Positions 18,316-26,191 of a stretch of DNA of 64,000 bases are shown piece after piece. The stretch spans positions 265,872 through 329,871 of the forward strand of contig NZ_BBZF01000018.1 in the NCBI RefSeq assembly GCF_020884795.1, written 5' to 3'. Made by a program: the position numbers and the translations under genes. Source of the stretch: Micromonospora okii. Lineage in GTDB: Bacteria > Actinomycetota > Actinomycetes > Mycobacteriales > Micromonosporaceae. Position 1 is the stretch's first letter. The number at the start of each line of letters is the position of its first letter. The notes beneath the pieces are model-generated. The model was given only the letters and a program-made list of their open reading frames with translations, was not told where the DNA came from and did no database searches.

Positions 18316-19173
18316 TCAGCGCTCGCGCACCACCGCCACCGGGCAGTGGGCGTGCTGGATGAGCTGCTGGCTGACCGAGCCGAGCAGCGTCCCGCGCAGC
18401 CCGCCCCGCCCCCGGGTGCCGACGACCACGAGCTGCGCGTCCCGGCTCTGCTCGACCAGCGCGGCGGCCGGGCGGCCGGCCACCACGTCGGTGGCCACCT
18501 CGACGTCGGGGAACGTCTCCCGCCACCGGGCCAGCGGCTCCTCCAGCGCCACCCGCTCGGCCGCCACCGCGTCGTCGGGGGCCGGGCCGTGCTCCGCCGC
18601 CGGCTCCCACGCGCGCACCACCCGCAGCGGTACGCCCCACCAGGCCGCCCGCTCGACGGCGAAGCCGAGGGCCAGCAGGGAGGTCGGCGACCCGTCGACC
18701 CCGACCACCACCGGGCCCGTGCGGCGGCCGGCGGTGTCGCCGTCGCGGACCACCACCACCGGGCAGTGGGCGTGCGCGGTCACCGCCACGGCGGTGGAGC
18801 CGACGAGCAGCCCGCCGAACCCGCCGTGGCCCCGGCTGCCGAGCACCAGCAGCCCGGCCTCGGCGGAGCGCTCCTGGAGCACCAGCGCGGGCGGCCCGTC
18901 GAGCACCTCGCCGCGCACCTCGACCGTGGGCCGCGCGGCGGCGGCCTCGGCGGCGGCCTGGGCGACCAGCTCCTCCGCCTGCCGCCGGGCGGTCTCGTCG
19001 GGCCAGATGCCGGGGGCCACGCCGGGCCCCACCCACCCCGCGACCGTCACCCACTCGAAGACGTACGCGAGGCGGACCGGCCGGCCGGTCCGCTCCGCCT
19101 CGTCCATCGCCCAGTTCAGGGCGACCGTGGCGTCGGCCGAACCGTCGTAGCCGACGATGATCCCGTCACTCAT
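18316..19173 (-). CDS. Universal stress protein with two UspA domains
   Basis: A 285-residue tandem Usp protein. Each half begins with a beta strand and VGYDGS / VGVDGS and ends with an ATP-binding motif of the G-x2-G-x9-G-S/T kind: SRGHGGFGGLLVGST and TRGRGGLRGTLLGSV. Both nucleotide sites therefore look intact. Such proteins bind ATP and are induced in hypoxia and stationary phase; several belong to the DosR regulon. ATG 19173 is preferred because GGTGAGGAG lies eight bases upstream; an in-frame GTG at 19182 would overlap the phosphoketolase stop. Either way it is the second gene of a tight operon with phosphoketolase. Confidence 0.93.
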   Translation of the reverse strand: MSDGIIVGYDGSADATVALNWAMDEAERTGRPVRLAYVFEWVTVAGWVGPGVAPGIWPDETARRQAEELVAQAAAEAAAARPTVEVRGEVLDGPPALVLQERSAEAGLLVLGSRGHGGFGGLLVGSTAVAVTAHAHCPVVVVRDGDTAGRRTGPVVVGVDGSPTSLLALGFAVERAAWWGVPLRVVRAWEPAAEHGPAPDDAVAAERVALEEPLARWRETFPDVEVATDVVAGRPAAALVEQSRDAQLVVVGTRGRGGLRGTLLGSVSQQLIQHAHCPVAVVRER

Positions 19174-19178
19174 CCCAC

Positions 19179-21581
19179 TCACTCCTCACCGCGCAGCTCG
19201 GGGTCGGTCTCCCGGACCCAGCGCCACTCGGCCACCCGGGGGTCGTCGGAGCCGAAGCGGCGGGTGTGGTCCCGGCAGGACTGCCGGGCGTCGACCATCT
19301 CCTGACGCAGGTGGGCGGCGCGCGACGCCAGCCCCGGCGTCCGGTCGATCACGTCGATCACCAGGTGGAAGCGGTCCAGGTCGTTGAGCATCACCATGTC
19401 GAACGGCGTGGTGGTGGTGCCCTCCTCCTTGTACCCGCGAACGTGCAGGTTGTCGTGGTTGGCGCGCCGGTACGTGAGCCGGTGGATCAGCCACGGGTAG
19501 CCGTGGTAGGCGAAGATGATCGGCTTGTCGCGGGTGAAGATGGTGTCGAACTCGCTGTCCGGCAGCCCGTGCGGGTGCTCCGACGGCGGCTGGAGCCGCA
19601 TCAGGTCGACCACGTTGACCACCCGCACCCGCAGGTCGGGCAGGTGCCGGCGGAGCAGGTCGGCGGCGGCCAGGGTCTCCAGCGTCGGCACGTCCCCGGC
19701 GCAGGCGAGCACGACGTCCGGCTCCTCGCCGTCGTCGGTGCTGGCCCAGTCCCAGATGCCCAGGCCCCGGCGGCAGTGCTGGACCGCCTCGTCCATGGTC
19801 AGCCAGTTCGGGGCGGGCTGCTTGCCGGCCACCACCACGTTGATGTAGTGCCGGCTGCGCAGGCAGTGGTCCATGGTGGAGAGCAGGGTGTTGGCGTCCG
19901 GCGGCAGGTAGACCCGCACCACCTCGGCCTTCTTGTTCACCACGTGGTCGATGAAACCCGGGTCCTGGTGGGAGAAGCCGTTGTGGTCCTGCCGCCAGAC
20001 GTGGCTGGAGAGCAGGTAGTTCAGCGAGGCCACCGGCTGCCGCCAGGGGATGCGCCGGGTCACCTTCAGCCACTTGGCGTGCTGGTTGACCATCGAGTCG
20101 ACGATGTGGATGAACGCCTCGTAGCTGGTGAAGATGCCGTGCCGGCCGGTCAGCAGGTAGCCCTCCAGCCAGCCCTGGCACAGGTGCTCGGAGAGCACCT
20201 CCATGACCCGGCCGTCGGGGGAGAGGTGGTCGTCGCCGGCCACGGTGCCGCCGACGAACGCCCGGTCGGTGACCTCGAAGGCCGCGCCGAGCCGGTTGGA
20301 GGCCACCTCGTCGGGGCCGAACAGGCGGAACGTGTGCGGGTTGGCGGTGATCACGTCGCGGACCCAGCCGCCGAGCACGCCGGTGGCGCCGGCCATCGGC
20401 TCGCCCGGCTGCTTGACGTCGACGGCGTAGTCCCGGAAGTCCGGCAGGTCCAGGTCGCGCAGGAGCTGGCCGCCGTTGGCGACGGGGTTGGCGCTCATCC
20501 GCAGGTCGCCGGTCGGGGGGAGCGCGGCCAGCTCGGCGACGGGCGCGCCGGTGGCGTCGAACAGCTCCTCCGGCCGGTAGCCGCGCAGCCAGCGCTCCAG
20601 CTCGGCCAGGTGCTCCGGGTTGTCCCGCACCTCGGCGATCGGCACCTGGTGGGCGCGGTACGTGCCCTCCACCTGCTTGCCGTCGACCGTGGCCGGGCCG
20701 GTCCAGCCCTTCGGCGTGCGGAGAATGATCATCGGCCAGCGGGGGCGCTCGACGGTGCCGCCGGAGCGGGCCCGGCGCTGGATCTCGGCGATCTCCGCGA
20801 CCGCCCGGTCCAGGGTGGCGGCGAGCTGCTGGTGCACCCGCTCCGGGTCGTCGCCCGCGACGACGTACGGCTGGTGGCCGTAGCCGCGCATCAGGTCCAG
20901 CAGGTCGTCTTCGGGAATCCGGTCCAGCACCGTCGGGTTGGCGATCTTGTAACCGTTCAGGTGCAGGATGGGCAGCACCGCGCCGTCGCGGGCCGGGTTG
21001 AGGAAGACGTTGGACAGCCAGCTCCCGGCCAGCGGGCCGGTCTCGGCCTCGCCGTCGCCGATCACGCAGGCGACCAGCAGGTCCGGGTTGTCGAACGCGG
21101 CGCCGTAGGCGTGGCTCAGCGCGTACCCCAGCTCGCCGCCCTCGTGGATCGAGCCCGGCACCTCCGGTGCGACGTGGCTCGGGATGCCGCCGGGGAAGGA
21201 GAACTGGCGGAACAGCCGCCGCATGCCCTCCTCGTCGCGGCCCACCGAGTGGTACAGCTCGCTGTAGGTGCCCTCCAGCCAGGTGTTGGCCACCAGGGCG
21301 GGGCCGCCGTGCCCGGGGCCGGTGATGAAGATCGTCGGCAGCTTCCGGTTGACGATGACCCGGTTGAGGTGCGCGTAGAGCAGGTTCAGCCCGGGGCTGG
21401 TGCCCCAGTGGCCCAGCAGCCGGGGCTTGACGTGCTCGGGCCGCAGCGGCTCACGCAGCAGCGGGTTGTCCAGCAGATAGATCTGCCCCACGGTGAGGTA
21501 GTTGGCGGCCCGCCAGTACGCGTCCAGGAGGCGCAGCTCGTCTTCGGTCAGGGGGCTGTGCAGGTCTACAGCGGTGTCCAT
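19179..21581 (-). CDS. xfp: Xylulose-5-phosphate/fructose-6-phosphate phosphoketolase
   Basis: An 800-residue thiamine-diphosphate enzyme of normal family length. Visible landmarks are GHWGTSPGLNLLYAHLNR and TGPGHGGPALVANTWLEGTY near the N terminus, the ThDP-binding GDGEAETGPLAGSW, GYKIANPTVL, and C-terminal HGYPWLIHRLTYRR. It splits xylulose 5-phosphate (or fructose 6-phosphate) with phosphate into acetyl phosphate and a triose (or tetrose) phosphate. That gives ATP without an electron acceptor when followed by acetate kinase, which is not in this window. It is the first gene of an operon with a universal stress protein. A full-consensus DosR-like box lies 97 bases upstream, so fermentation-type carbon flow is probably switched on with dormancy. 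Confidence 0.95.
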   Translation of the reverse strand: MDTAVDLHSPLTEDELRLLDAYWRAANYLTVGQIYLLDNPLLREPLRPEHVKPRLLGHWGTSPGLNLLYAHLNRVIVNRKLPTIFITGPGHGGPALVANTWLEGTYSELYHSVGRDEEGMRRLFRQFSFPGGIPSHVAPEVPGSIHEGGELGYALSHAYGAAFDNPDLLVACVIGDGEAETGPLAGSWLSNVFLNPARDGAVLPILHLNGYKIANPTVLDRIPEDDLLDLMRGYGHQPYVVAGDDPERVHQQLAATLDRAVAEIAEIQRRARSGGTVERPRWPMIILRTPKGWTGPATVDGKQVEGTYRAHQVPIAEVRDNPEHLAELERWLRGYRPEELFDATGAPVAELAALPPTGDLRMSANPVANGGQLLRDLDLPDFRDYAVDVKQPGEPMAGATGVLGGWVRDVITANPHTFRLFGPDEVASNRLGAAFEVTDRAFVGGTVAGDDHLSPDGRVMEVLSEHLCQGWLEGYLLTGRHGIFTSYEAFIHIVDSMVNQHAKWLKVTRRIPWRQPVASLNYLLSSHVWRQDHNGFSHQDPGFIDHVVNKKAEVVRVYLPPDANTLLSTMDHCLRSRHYINVVVAGKQPAPNWLTMDEAVQHCRRGLGIWDWASTDDGEEPDVVLACAGDVPTLETLAAADLLRRHLPDLRVRVVNVVDLMRLQPPSEHPHGLPDSEFDTIFTRDKPIIFAYHGYPWLIHRLTYRRANHDNLHVRGYKEEGTTTTPFDMVMLNDLDRFHLVIDVIDRTPGLASRAAHLRQEMVDARQSCRDHTRRFGSDDPRVAEWRWVRETDPELRGEE

Positions 21582-21677
21582 GCTGCGTTAGCCTCTCGCG
21601 GATCGGGGACGTTCGCATCCGGTGTCCCGGTTTTTCCCCGGGCACGTCAAGCGTCGCCGTTGCGCCCGTAAAGGATC

Positions 21678-21692
21678 AGGGCCGTTGGTCCC
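21678..21692 (-). promoter_or_regulatory. DosR-like box D
   Basis: Read on the minus strand GGGACCAACGGCCCT fits GGGACNNNNGNCCCT at every fixed position. It is 97 bases upstream of the phosphoketolase start, in the gap before the second universal stress gene. Confidence 0.65.
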
Positions 21693-21706
21693 GGGGCGGG
21701 AGGCCC

Positions 21707-22645
21707 TCACGCCCCGACCGGCGCGGAGACCGTGAGGCCGCGCACCACGACCACCGGGGCCGGGGAGTGGTAGAGCAGGCTCTGGCTGACCGCTCCGAGC
21801 ATCCCCCGCAGCGGCTCGTCGCCGCGGGCCGCGACGACGGCGAGCTGCGCCGAGCGGGACTGGTCGACCAGGACGGTGCCGGGGTCGCCGACGACGACGT
21901 GGCACTCGGCCGACACCGACGGGTGCCGGCGACCGCACCGGGCCACCGCCTCGGCGAGGGCGGCGTGTGCGTCGTCGCCCGCCCCGGCCCCGCCGGCGGG
22001 GCCCCCCGCGCTGGTCTCGCCCGCCGGGCCGGCCTCTCCCCCCGCGCCGGTCTCGCCCGCCGCGCCGGCCCCGCCCGGCGGGCCGTCGCGGGGCGGCTCG
22101 GTGACCCGGAGGACCAGCAGCCGCGCCGAGCGACGCTCGGCGCAGTCGAAGGCGAACTCCAGCGCCGTCCACGAACTCGACGAACCGTCCACACCCACCA
22201 GCACCGGGCCCTGCGGGGCGGGCTCGTGGCGGACCACCAGCACCGGGCAGCCGGCCTGGGCGGCGAGCTGCACCGCCGGGGCGTCGGTGGGTACGCAGCC
22301 CTCGCAGTGCGACATCCCGCCGTCCCCGACGGCGACGAGGAATGCCGACTCGGCGCGGCGGACCAGCGCGGCCAGCGGCGGCCCCTCGACGATCTCGCCG
22401 CTGACCGGCAGCTCCGGCTCCACCTCGGCGGCGACGGCGGCGGCCCGTTCGAGTATGTTCTCGGCCTCGTCGCGGGGGCCGAGCACCGACGGGCTCCGCA
22501 GCACCGCCGACCAGTTCAGCGCGTGCAGCAGGACGAGCGCCCGGCCGTGGCCGGCGGCCTCCCGGGCGGCGGCCCGGGCGACCCGGAGGGCCGCCTCCGA
22601 CGAGCTGAGCGCGGCCACCACCGGCGCGTCGGCGGCTGGGGTCAT
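21707..22645 (-). CDS. Universal stress family protein with Gly-rich insertion
   Basis: A 312-residue tandem UspA-like protein. The first half has degenerate nucleotide motifs (AVGDGGMSHCEGC in place of the Gly loop), while the second has VGVDGSSSSWTALEFAFDCA and AARGDEPLRGMLGAVS. The second lacks a full G-x2-G-x9-G set, so ATP binding is doubtful in both. Between strand and helix of the second half is a low-complexity stretch of about 33 residues built from GGAGAAGETGAGG-like units (about residues 193-225). It starts at ATG 22645 with GGGAGGTGAGG upstream. No clear DosR-like box is seen in front of this gene, but it lies head-to-tail with the phosphoketolase operon. Confidence 0.85.
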   Translation of the reverse strand: MTPAADAPVVAALSSSEAALRVARAAAREAAGHGRALVLLHALNWSAVLRSPSVLGPRDEAENILERAAAVAAEVEPELPVSGEIVEGPPLAALVRRAESAFLVAVGDGGMSHCEGCVPTDAPAVQLAAQAGCPVLVVRHEPAPQGPVLVGVDGSSSSWTALEFAFDCAERRSARLLVLRVTEPPRDGPPGGAGAAGETGAGGEAGPAGETSAGGPAGGAGAGDDAHAALAEAVARCGRRHPSVSAECHVVVGDPGTVLVDQSRSAQLAVVAARGDEPLRGMLGAVSQSLLYHSPAPVVVVRGLTVSAPVGA

Positions 22646-22778
22646 CCGGCCTCACCTCCCGGCGACCGCACGGCGGGTCCGATCCCTGCGACCGAGCGTA
22701 ATCGCCGACGGCCCGTCCCGAGCGGGTATCGCGCTGTCTCACCGCTTCCCGGCGGCGCGACAGGCATGTCGCACCGTT

Positions 22779-22796
22779 TGTCAACGCTGGTTGACA
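22779..22796. promoter_or_regulatory. Operator 1: TGTCAAC-N4-GTTGACA
   Basis: A perfect inverted repeat with 7-base arms (22779-22785 and 22790-22796). Its right arm contains the -35 hexamer TTGACA of the HTH gene promoter, so a bound protein would block RNA polymerase. Confidence 0.75.
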
Positions 22797-22819
22797 CTGG
22801 GGCGATGTCAACCTATGTT
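22791..22819 (+). promoter_or_regulatory. Promoter of the HTH/Clp-N operon, probably leaderless
   Basis: TTGACA (22791-22796), a 17-base spacer and TATGTT (22814-22819). The expected start of transcription, six to seven bases on, coincides with the ATG at 22826, so the mRNA is probably leaderless; no ribosome site is visible upstream. Confidence 0.72.
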
Positions 22820-22823
22820 GACG
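22806..22823. promoter_or_regulatory. Operator 2: TGTCAAC-N4-GTTGACG
   Basis: A second copy of the same inverted repeat, centred 27 bases after the first. The -10 hexamer lies inside it. The pair brackets the promoter, the classic layout of an autorepressed gene. Confidence 0.72.
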
Positions 22824-22825
22824 GT

Positions 22826-23062
22826 ATGAGTCACGCGACGGAACTCGCGGCGGCGGCCGGCAGCACCGATCCCCGGGTCGGCCTGCGCGCCGTGCGCGCC
22901 CTGCGCCGGCTCCTCGAACGGCTGGAGGTGGTCCAGGTGGACAACGCCCGACGGCAGGGCTGGTCCTGGCAGGAGATCGCCGACGCGTTGGAGGTCAGCC
23001 GGCAGGCGGTCCACAAGAAGCACGCCGGGCGACCGGCGGTCCCGAGCACCTGGGAGGAATGA
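22826..23062 (+). CDS. Small helix-turn-helix regulator
   Basis: A 78-residue protein. The N-terminal half forms a helix (VGLRAVRALRRLLERLEVVQVDNAR), followed by a helix-turn-helix, GWSWQEIADALEVSRQAVHKKH. ATG 22826 coincides with the predicted transcription start, which is why it is preferred over the in-frame ATG at 22805. Its stop overlaps the start of the Clp-N gene in an ATGA junction. Small HTH proteins paired with a Clp N-domain protein are found across actinobacteria; a heat-shock or stress repressor role is inferred. The two TGTCAAC/GTTGACA palindromes over its promoter are the obvious candidates for its own operator. Confidence 0.85.
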   Translation: MSHATELAAAAGSTDPRVGLRAVRALRRLLERLEVVQVDNARRQGWSWQEIADALEVSRQAVHKKHAGRPAVPSTWEE

Positions 23063-23640
23063 TGTTCGAACGGTTCACCGACCGGGCCCGCGACGTGGTC
23101 AACCGGGCCGGCGACGAGGCGCGAGCCGCCGGGCAGCGCCCCATCGGCACCGAGCACCTGCTGCTCGCCGTCCTCGCCGACCCCGACGGTCTCGCTACCC
23201 GGGTGCTGCGCGACGCGGGCGTGCGCGCCGCCGACCTGCGTGCCGCCGTGGCCCGGCACACCGCCGAGGGCGGCGCGGGGCTCGCCGAGGCCGACGCCGC
23301 CGCGCTGCGGGAGATCGGCATCGACCTGGCCGCGATCGTCGCCCGGATCGAGGAGTCCTTCGGCCCCGACGCGCTGCGTGCGGCCGTCCCCGCCCCGCGC
23401 CGCCGGTGGGGGCGGCGGCAACGGCCCGGCGGCACGTTCTCGCCCCGGTCGAAGAAGGTGCTGGAGTTGGCGATACGCGAGGCGATGCGGCTGCGCCACC
23501 GACACATCGGCACCGAGCACATCCTGCTCGGGCTGCTGGGTGAGGGCGGCGGCCCGGCCGCGCTGGTGCTCACCGAGGCTGGGCTCGACCTGGACGACCT
23601 GCGCCGCCGCGTCGAGGTGGCCCTGCGCGCCGCGGCCTAG
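23059..23640 (+). CDS. Clp N-terminal domain protein without ATPase
   Basis: A 193-residue protein made only of the double Clp-N repeat. MFERFTDRARDVVNRAGDEAR with PIGTEHLLLAVLADPDGLATRVL is the first repeat, and FSPRSKKVLELAIREAMRLRHRHIGTEHILLGLL the second, joined by an Arg/Gly-rich linker. These repeats normally lie at the N terminus of ClpC/ClpA and bind adaptors or substrates. Stand-alone versions (ClpC2-like) lack the AAA+ modules; in mycobacteria one has been reported to bind cyclomarin and to buffer ClpC1 from it. It is translationally coupled to the HTH gene, so the HTH/operator pair probably controls its level. Confidence 0.9.
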   Translation: MMFERFTDRARDVVNRAGDEARAAGQRPIGTEHLLLAVLADPDGLATRVLRDAGVRAADLRAAVARHTAEGGAGLAEADAAALREIGIDLAAIVARIEESFGPDALRAAVPAPRRRWGRRQRPGGTFSPRSKKVLELAIREAMRLRHRHIGTEHILLGLLGEGGGPAALVLTEAGLDLDDLRRRVEVALRAAA

Positions 23641-23788
23641 GCTGACGCCTGGCCGCCCCGGCCCTCCCGCCCCCGGCCCTCCCGCCCCCGCCGCCCCCCC
23701 CAGGCCCTCCCGCCCCCGCCGACGGGTCCGGACCCGAGTGTCGCGTCGCACAGCGTGACGATCTGTTCGGCAGAGGCATTGCTCCTCA

Positions 23789-23818
23789 CCCCCTTTGCTC
23801 TGCTTCCATGTACGCAAC
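23789..23818 (+). repeat. 30-bp motif, copy 1 (plus strand)
   Basis: Begins CCCCCTTTGCTCTGC and ends CGCAAC. The first 15 bases are identical to copy 2 on the other strand, and the CGCAAC end falls at the same spacing. I do not recognise it; it may be a regulatory site or an RNA element. Confidence 0.65.
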
Positions 23819-23892
23819 GGTTCACGGACAGTAACCGGCCGGGGGCTTCCGCGGCGCTGTGCGGTTCCGCGTACCCGCAGCTCTGGCGCGGT

Positions 23893-23922
23893 GTTGCGGT
23901 CGTGGGTGCAGAGCAAAGGGGG
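23893..23922 (-). repeat. 30-bp motif, copy 2 (minus strand)
   Basis: On the minus strand it reads CCCCCTTTGCTCTGC, nine partly matching bases, then CGCAAC. With copy 1 it makes a 15-bp perfect inverted repeat about 104 bases apart; the copies point toward each other. Confidence 0.65.
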
Positions 23923-24125
23923 CGTGGGGTGTGCGGCGAGGGTCAGCGGGACTGACGCAGAGTAGGGGGTATCGATCTTCCTGAACCGGCGGTGCGGTCA
24001 TCGCGGTACGTGGTCGACGGCGCGCTCGACTCGGGGGGCCCGGGATTTGCAAACCCGTTCGCGGTGCGCGCAACCTCACCGGCTGCGGGCTCGCCGCCCG
24101 GGCCGAGTTGCTGCACACTGACGCC

Positions 24126-25127
24126 GTGGATGGTGAGCAGGGCACGCGTACGGCCGCCGACGGCGGACTGCGCTCCGCGGTGGTGGTCAACCCGGCGAAG
24201 GTAATCGATCTCGACGGGCTGCGCGAGATCGTCGACGGCGCCCTCGCCGCCGCCGGCTGGCCCGAGCCGCTGTGGTTCGAGACCACCCCGGAGGACCCGG
24301 GCCGCGGCCAGACGGAGGAGGCGGTCGCGGCCGGCGTCGACGTCGTCTTCGCCTGCGGCGGTGACGGCACCGTGATGTCCTGCGTCAGCGGCCTCGTCGG
24401 CACCGACGTGGCGCTCGCCGTGCTGCCCCAGGGCACCGGAAACCTGCTCGCCGCCAACCTCGGCCTCTCCACCGACCTGGCCGCCGGGCTGGAGGTGGCG
24501 ATCGAGCGCGGTCGCCGCCGGCTCGACGTGGGCGCGGTCGACGGCCGCTACTTCACCGTCATGGCCGGGATGGGCTTCGACGCCCAGATGCTCGACGCCA
24601 CCTCCGAGACGACCAAGGCCCGGATCGGCTGGCCGGCGTACGTCATGGGGGCCGCCCGGCACCTGCGGGACCGGCCGATGCGGGTCTCCGTGCGGATCGA
24701 CGACCGGCCGCCGCTGCGCCGCCGCGCCCGCTCGGTGCTGGTCGCCAACGTGGGCCGCCTCCAGGGCGGGATCAGGCTGCTCGCCGACGCCGAGCCGGAC
24801 GACGGCTGGCTCGACGTGGCCGTGCTCACCCCCCGCACGCTGCGGCACTGGGCGGCGATGGGCTGGGCGCTGATGAGCCGGCGTGGCAGCGTCCCGCGGA
24901 TGGAGGTCTTCCGGGGCCGGCGGGTGGAGATCGTCAGCAACCGGCCCCAGCCGCGCGAGCTCGACGGCGACCTCATCGAGCCCGGCCGCCGGCTGAAGGT
25001 CGAGATCCGGCCCCGCGCGCTGTGGCTCTGCGTGCCGCAGCCGCAGGAGGCGCCCGACCTCGCCGACGACGCCTCCGCCGTCGGCGAGCGGGGCGAGGAG
25101 CTGATCGAGGAGGCCCGCCGTGAGTAG
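24126..25127 (+). CDS. Diacylglycerol/lipid kinase family protein
   Basis: A 333-residue protein of the DAGK catalytic family. The N-terminal domain has AVVVNPAKV, then VFACGGDGTVMSCVSGLVG, the GGDGT nucleotide-binding signature, and LPQGTGNLLAANLG. The C-terminal domain has GMGFDAQMLDATSE and a terminal IEIRPRALWLCVP-like strand. It would phosphorylate diacylglycerol or another lipid at the membrane. GTG 24126 is preferred because it lies just before the conserved start of the fold; a TTG at 24108 is in frame. It overlaps the YihY gene by eight bases, so the two form an operon, followed by phosphatase genes of lipid type. Confidence 0.9.
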   Translation: MDGEQGTRTAADGGLRSAVVVNPAKVIDLDGLREIVDGALAAAGWPEPLWFETTPEDPGRGQTEEAVAAGVDVVFACGGDGTVMSCVSGLVGTDVALAVLPQGTGNLLAANLGLSTDLAAGLEVAIERGRRRLDVGAVDGRYFTVMAGMGFDAQMLDATSETTKARIGWPAYVMGAARHLRDRPMRVSVRIDDRPPLRRRARSVLVANVGRLQGGIRLLADAEPDDGWLDVAVLTPRTLRHWAAMGWALMSRRGSVPRMEVFRGRRVEIVSNRPQPRELDGDLIEPGRRLKVEIRPRALWLCVPQPQEAPDLADDASAVGERGEELIEEARRE

Positions 25128-26121
25128 CACCAGGATGGTGCCCGAGACCCGGCTCATGGCCGACGAGGAGCTCTCCGCCGACGACGCCTGGCACACCCTG
25201 CGCCGCCACGGCGGCTGGTGCCTGCTGCGGGACGCGTTCGTCCGGTTCCGCTACGGCGACGGGTTCAGCCACTCCCGGGCGTTCGCCCTCCAGCTCTGCC
25301 TCGCCGTGGTGCCGTTCATGATCGCCCTCACCGGCCTCATCACCGACCTCGGCGCCGACGAGGGCGGCCGGGTGGTGGCCGACACCGTCCTCGCCGTCAC
25401 CCCCGGGCAGAGCGAGGCGGTGGTGGAGGACCTGCTGGTCGCCAGCGAGCGCACCGAAAGCGCCGGCGAGCTGGCGCTGGCCCTGGGCCTGCTGACCGGC
25501 CTCCTCGCGCTCACCACCACCATGGCGCAGATCGAGCGCGGCGCGAACCGCATCTACGGCGTCGAGCGGGACCGCCCGGCGCTGTGGAAGTACCTGCGCG
25601 CCATCGTGCTCGCCCTCGTCGCCGGCGTGCCGGCGCTGGTCGGCTTCCTGATCCTGGTCGTCGGCGGGGCGATGGGCGACTCGGTGCGGCGGCACTACGC
25701 CTGGGGCGAGGCCGCCCACGGGGTGTGGGCCGTGGCCCGCTGGCCGTTGAGCCTCGGGCTGACCGTCCTCGCGGTGGCCCTGCTGTTCCGGCACGCCCCC
25801 CGGCGCAAGCAGCCCGGCCTGTCCTGGCTGTTCTTCGGGGCCGGCATCGCCACCGCGCTGTGGTGGCTGGCCAGCCTCCTGCTCGCCGCGTATGTGCGGT
25901 TCAGCGACGGGTTCGGGCAGACGTACGGCGCGCTGACCGGGATGATGGCGCTGCTGCTCTGGGCCAACCTCACCGGGATGGCGCTCTTCGGCGGGCTGGC
26001 CTTCGCCGCCCAGTTGGAGGCCGCGCGGGTCGGCGTGGCGGAGCCGGCGAGGCCGGACCTGTGGCAGCCGGAGACCGAGCGGGAAGAGATCTTCGACACC
26101 GGCGAGATGACCTCGCTCTGA
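25120..26121 (+). CDS. YihY/BrkB family integral membrane protein
   Basis: A 333-residue membrane protein with six hydrophobic segments. It has the family features FSHSRAFALQLCLAVVPF near the first segment, ALTTTMAQIERGANRIYGVE, and GQTYGALTGMMALLLWANLTG near the end. YihY proteins were once called ribonuclease BN by mistake; a transport or lipid-related function is suspected but unproven. The GTG start at 25120 is inside the end of the lipid kinase gene. The C-terminal tail is acidic and cytosolic. Confidence 0.9.
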   Translation: MSSTRMVPETRLMADEELSADDAWHTLRRHGGWCLLRDAFVRFRYGDGFSHSRAFALQLCLAVVPFMIALTGLITDLGADEGGRVVADTVLAVTPGQSEAVVEDLLVASERTESAGELALALGLLTGLLALTTTMAQIERGANRIYGVERDRPALWKYLRAIVLALVAGVPALVGFLILVVGGAMGDSVRRHYAWGEAAHGVWAVARWPLSLGLTVLAVALLFRHAPRRKQPGLSWLFFGAGIATALWWLASLLLAAYVRFSDGFGQTYGALTGMMALLLWANLTGMALFGGLAFAAQLEAARVGVAEPARPDLWQPETEREEIFDTGEMTSL

Positions 26122-26191
26122 CCGCCCGACGGTGTACGTGGTGCGCGGATCGGGTAAAGCGCGTCGCCAGAGCCGACAAGGGAGGTGCGGG

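Larger units (their letters stand above)
23641..24125. other. Long intergenic region with C-rich repeats and a paired motif
   Basis: No gene is credible here. Bases 23650-23720 contain three copies of GGCCCTCCCGCCCCCG in a C-rich tract, followed by the perfect palindrome CGGGTCCGGACCCG (23723-23736), possibly a terminator of the Clp-N operon. Two copies of a longer motif, facing each other, follow (23789-23818 and 23893-23922, listed separately). The rest shows no recognisable signal. Confidence 0.6.

Noticed and set aside
22700..22725. GACGGCCCGTCCCGAG as a DosR-like box before the second universal stress gene
   Set aside because: Half-site spacing does not match; too many mismatches.
23650..23736. 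C-rich repeats as a CRISPR-like or attachment structure
   Set aside because: Three copies of a 16-base C-rich word with no regular spacers; simple low-complexity DNA plus a palindrome.
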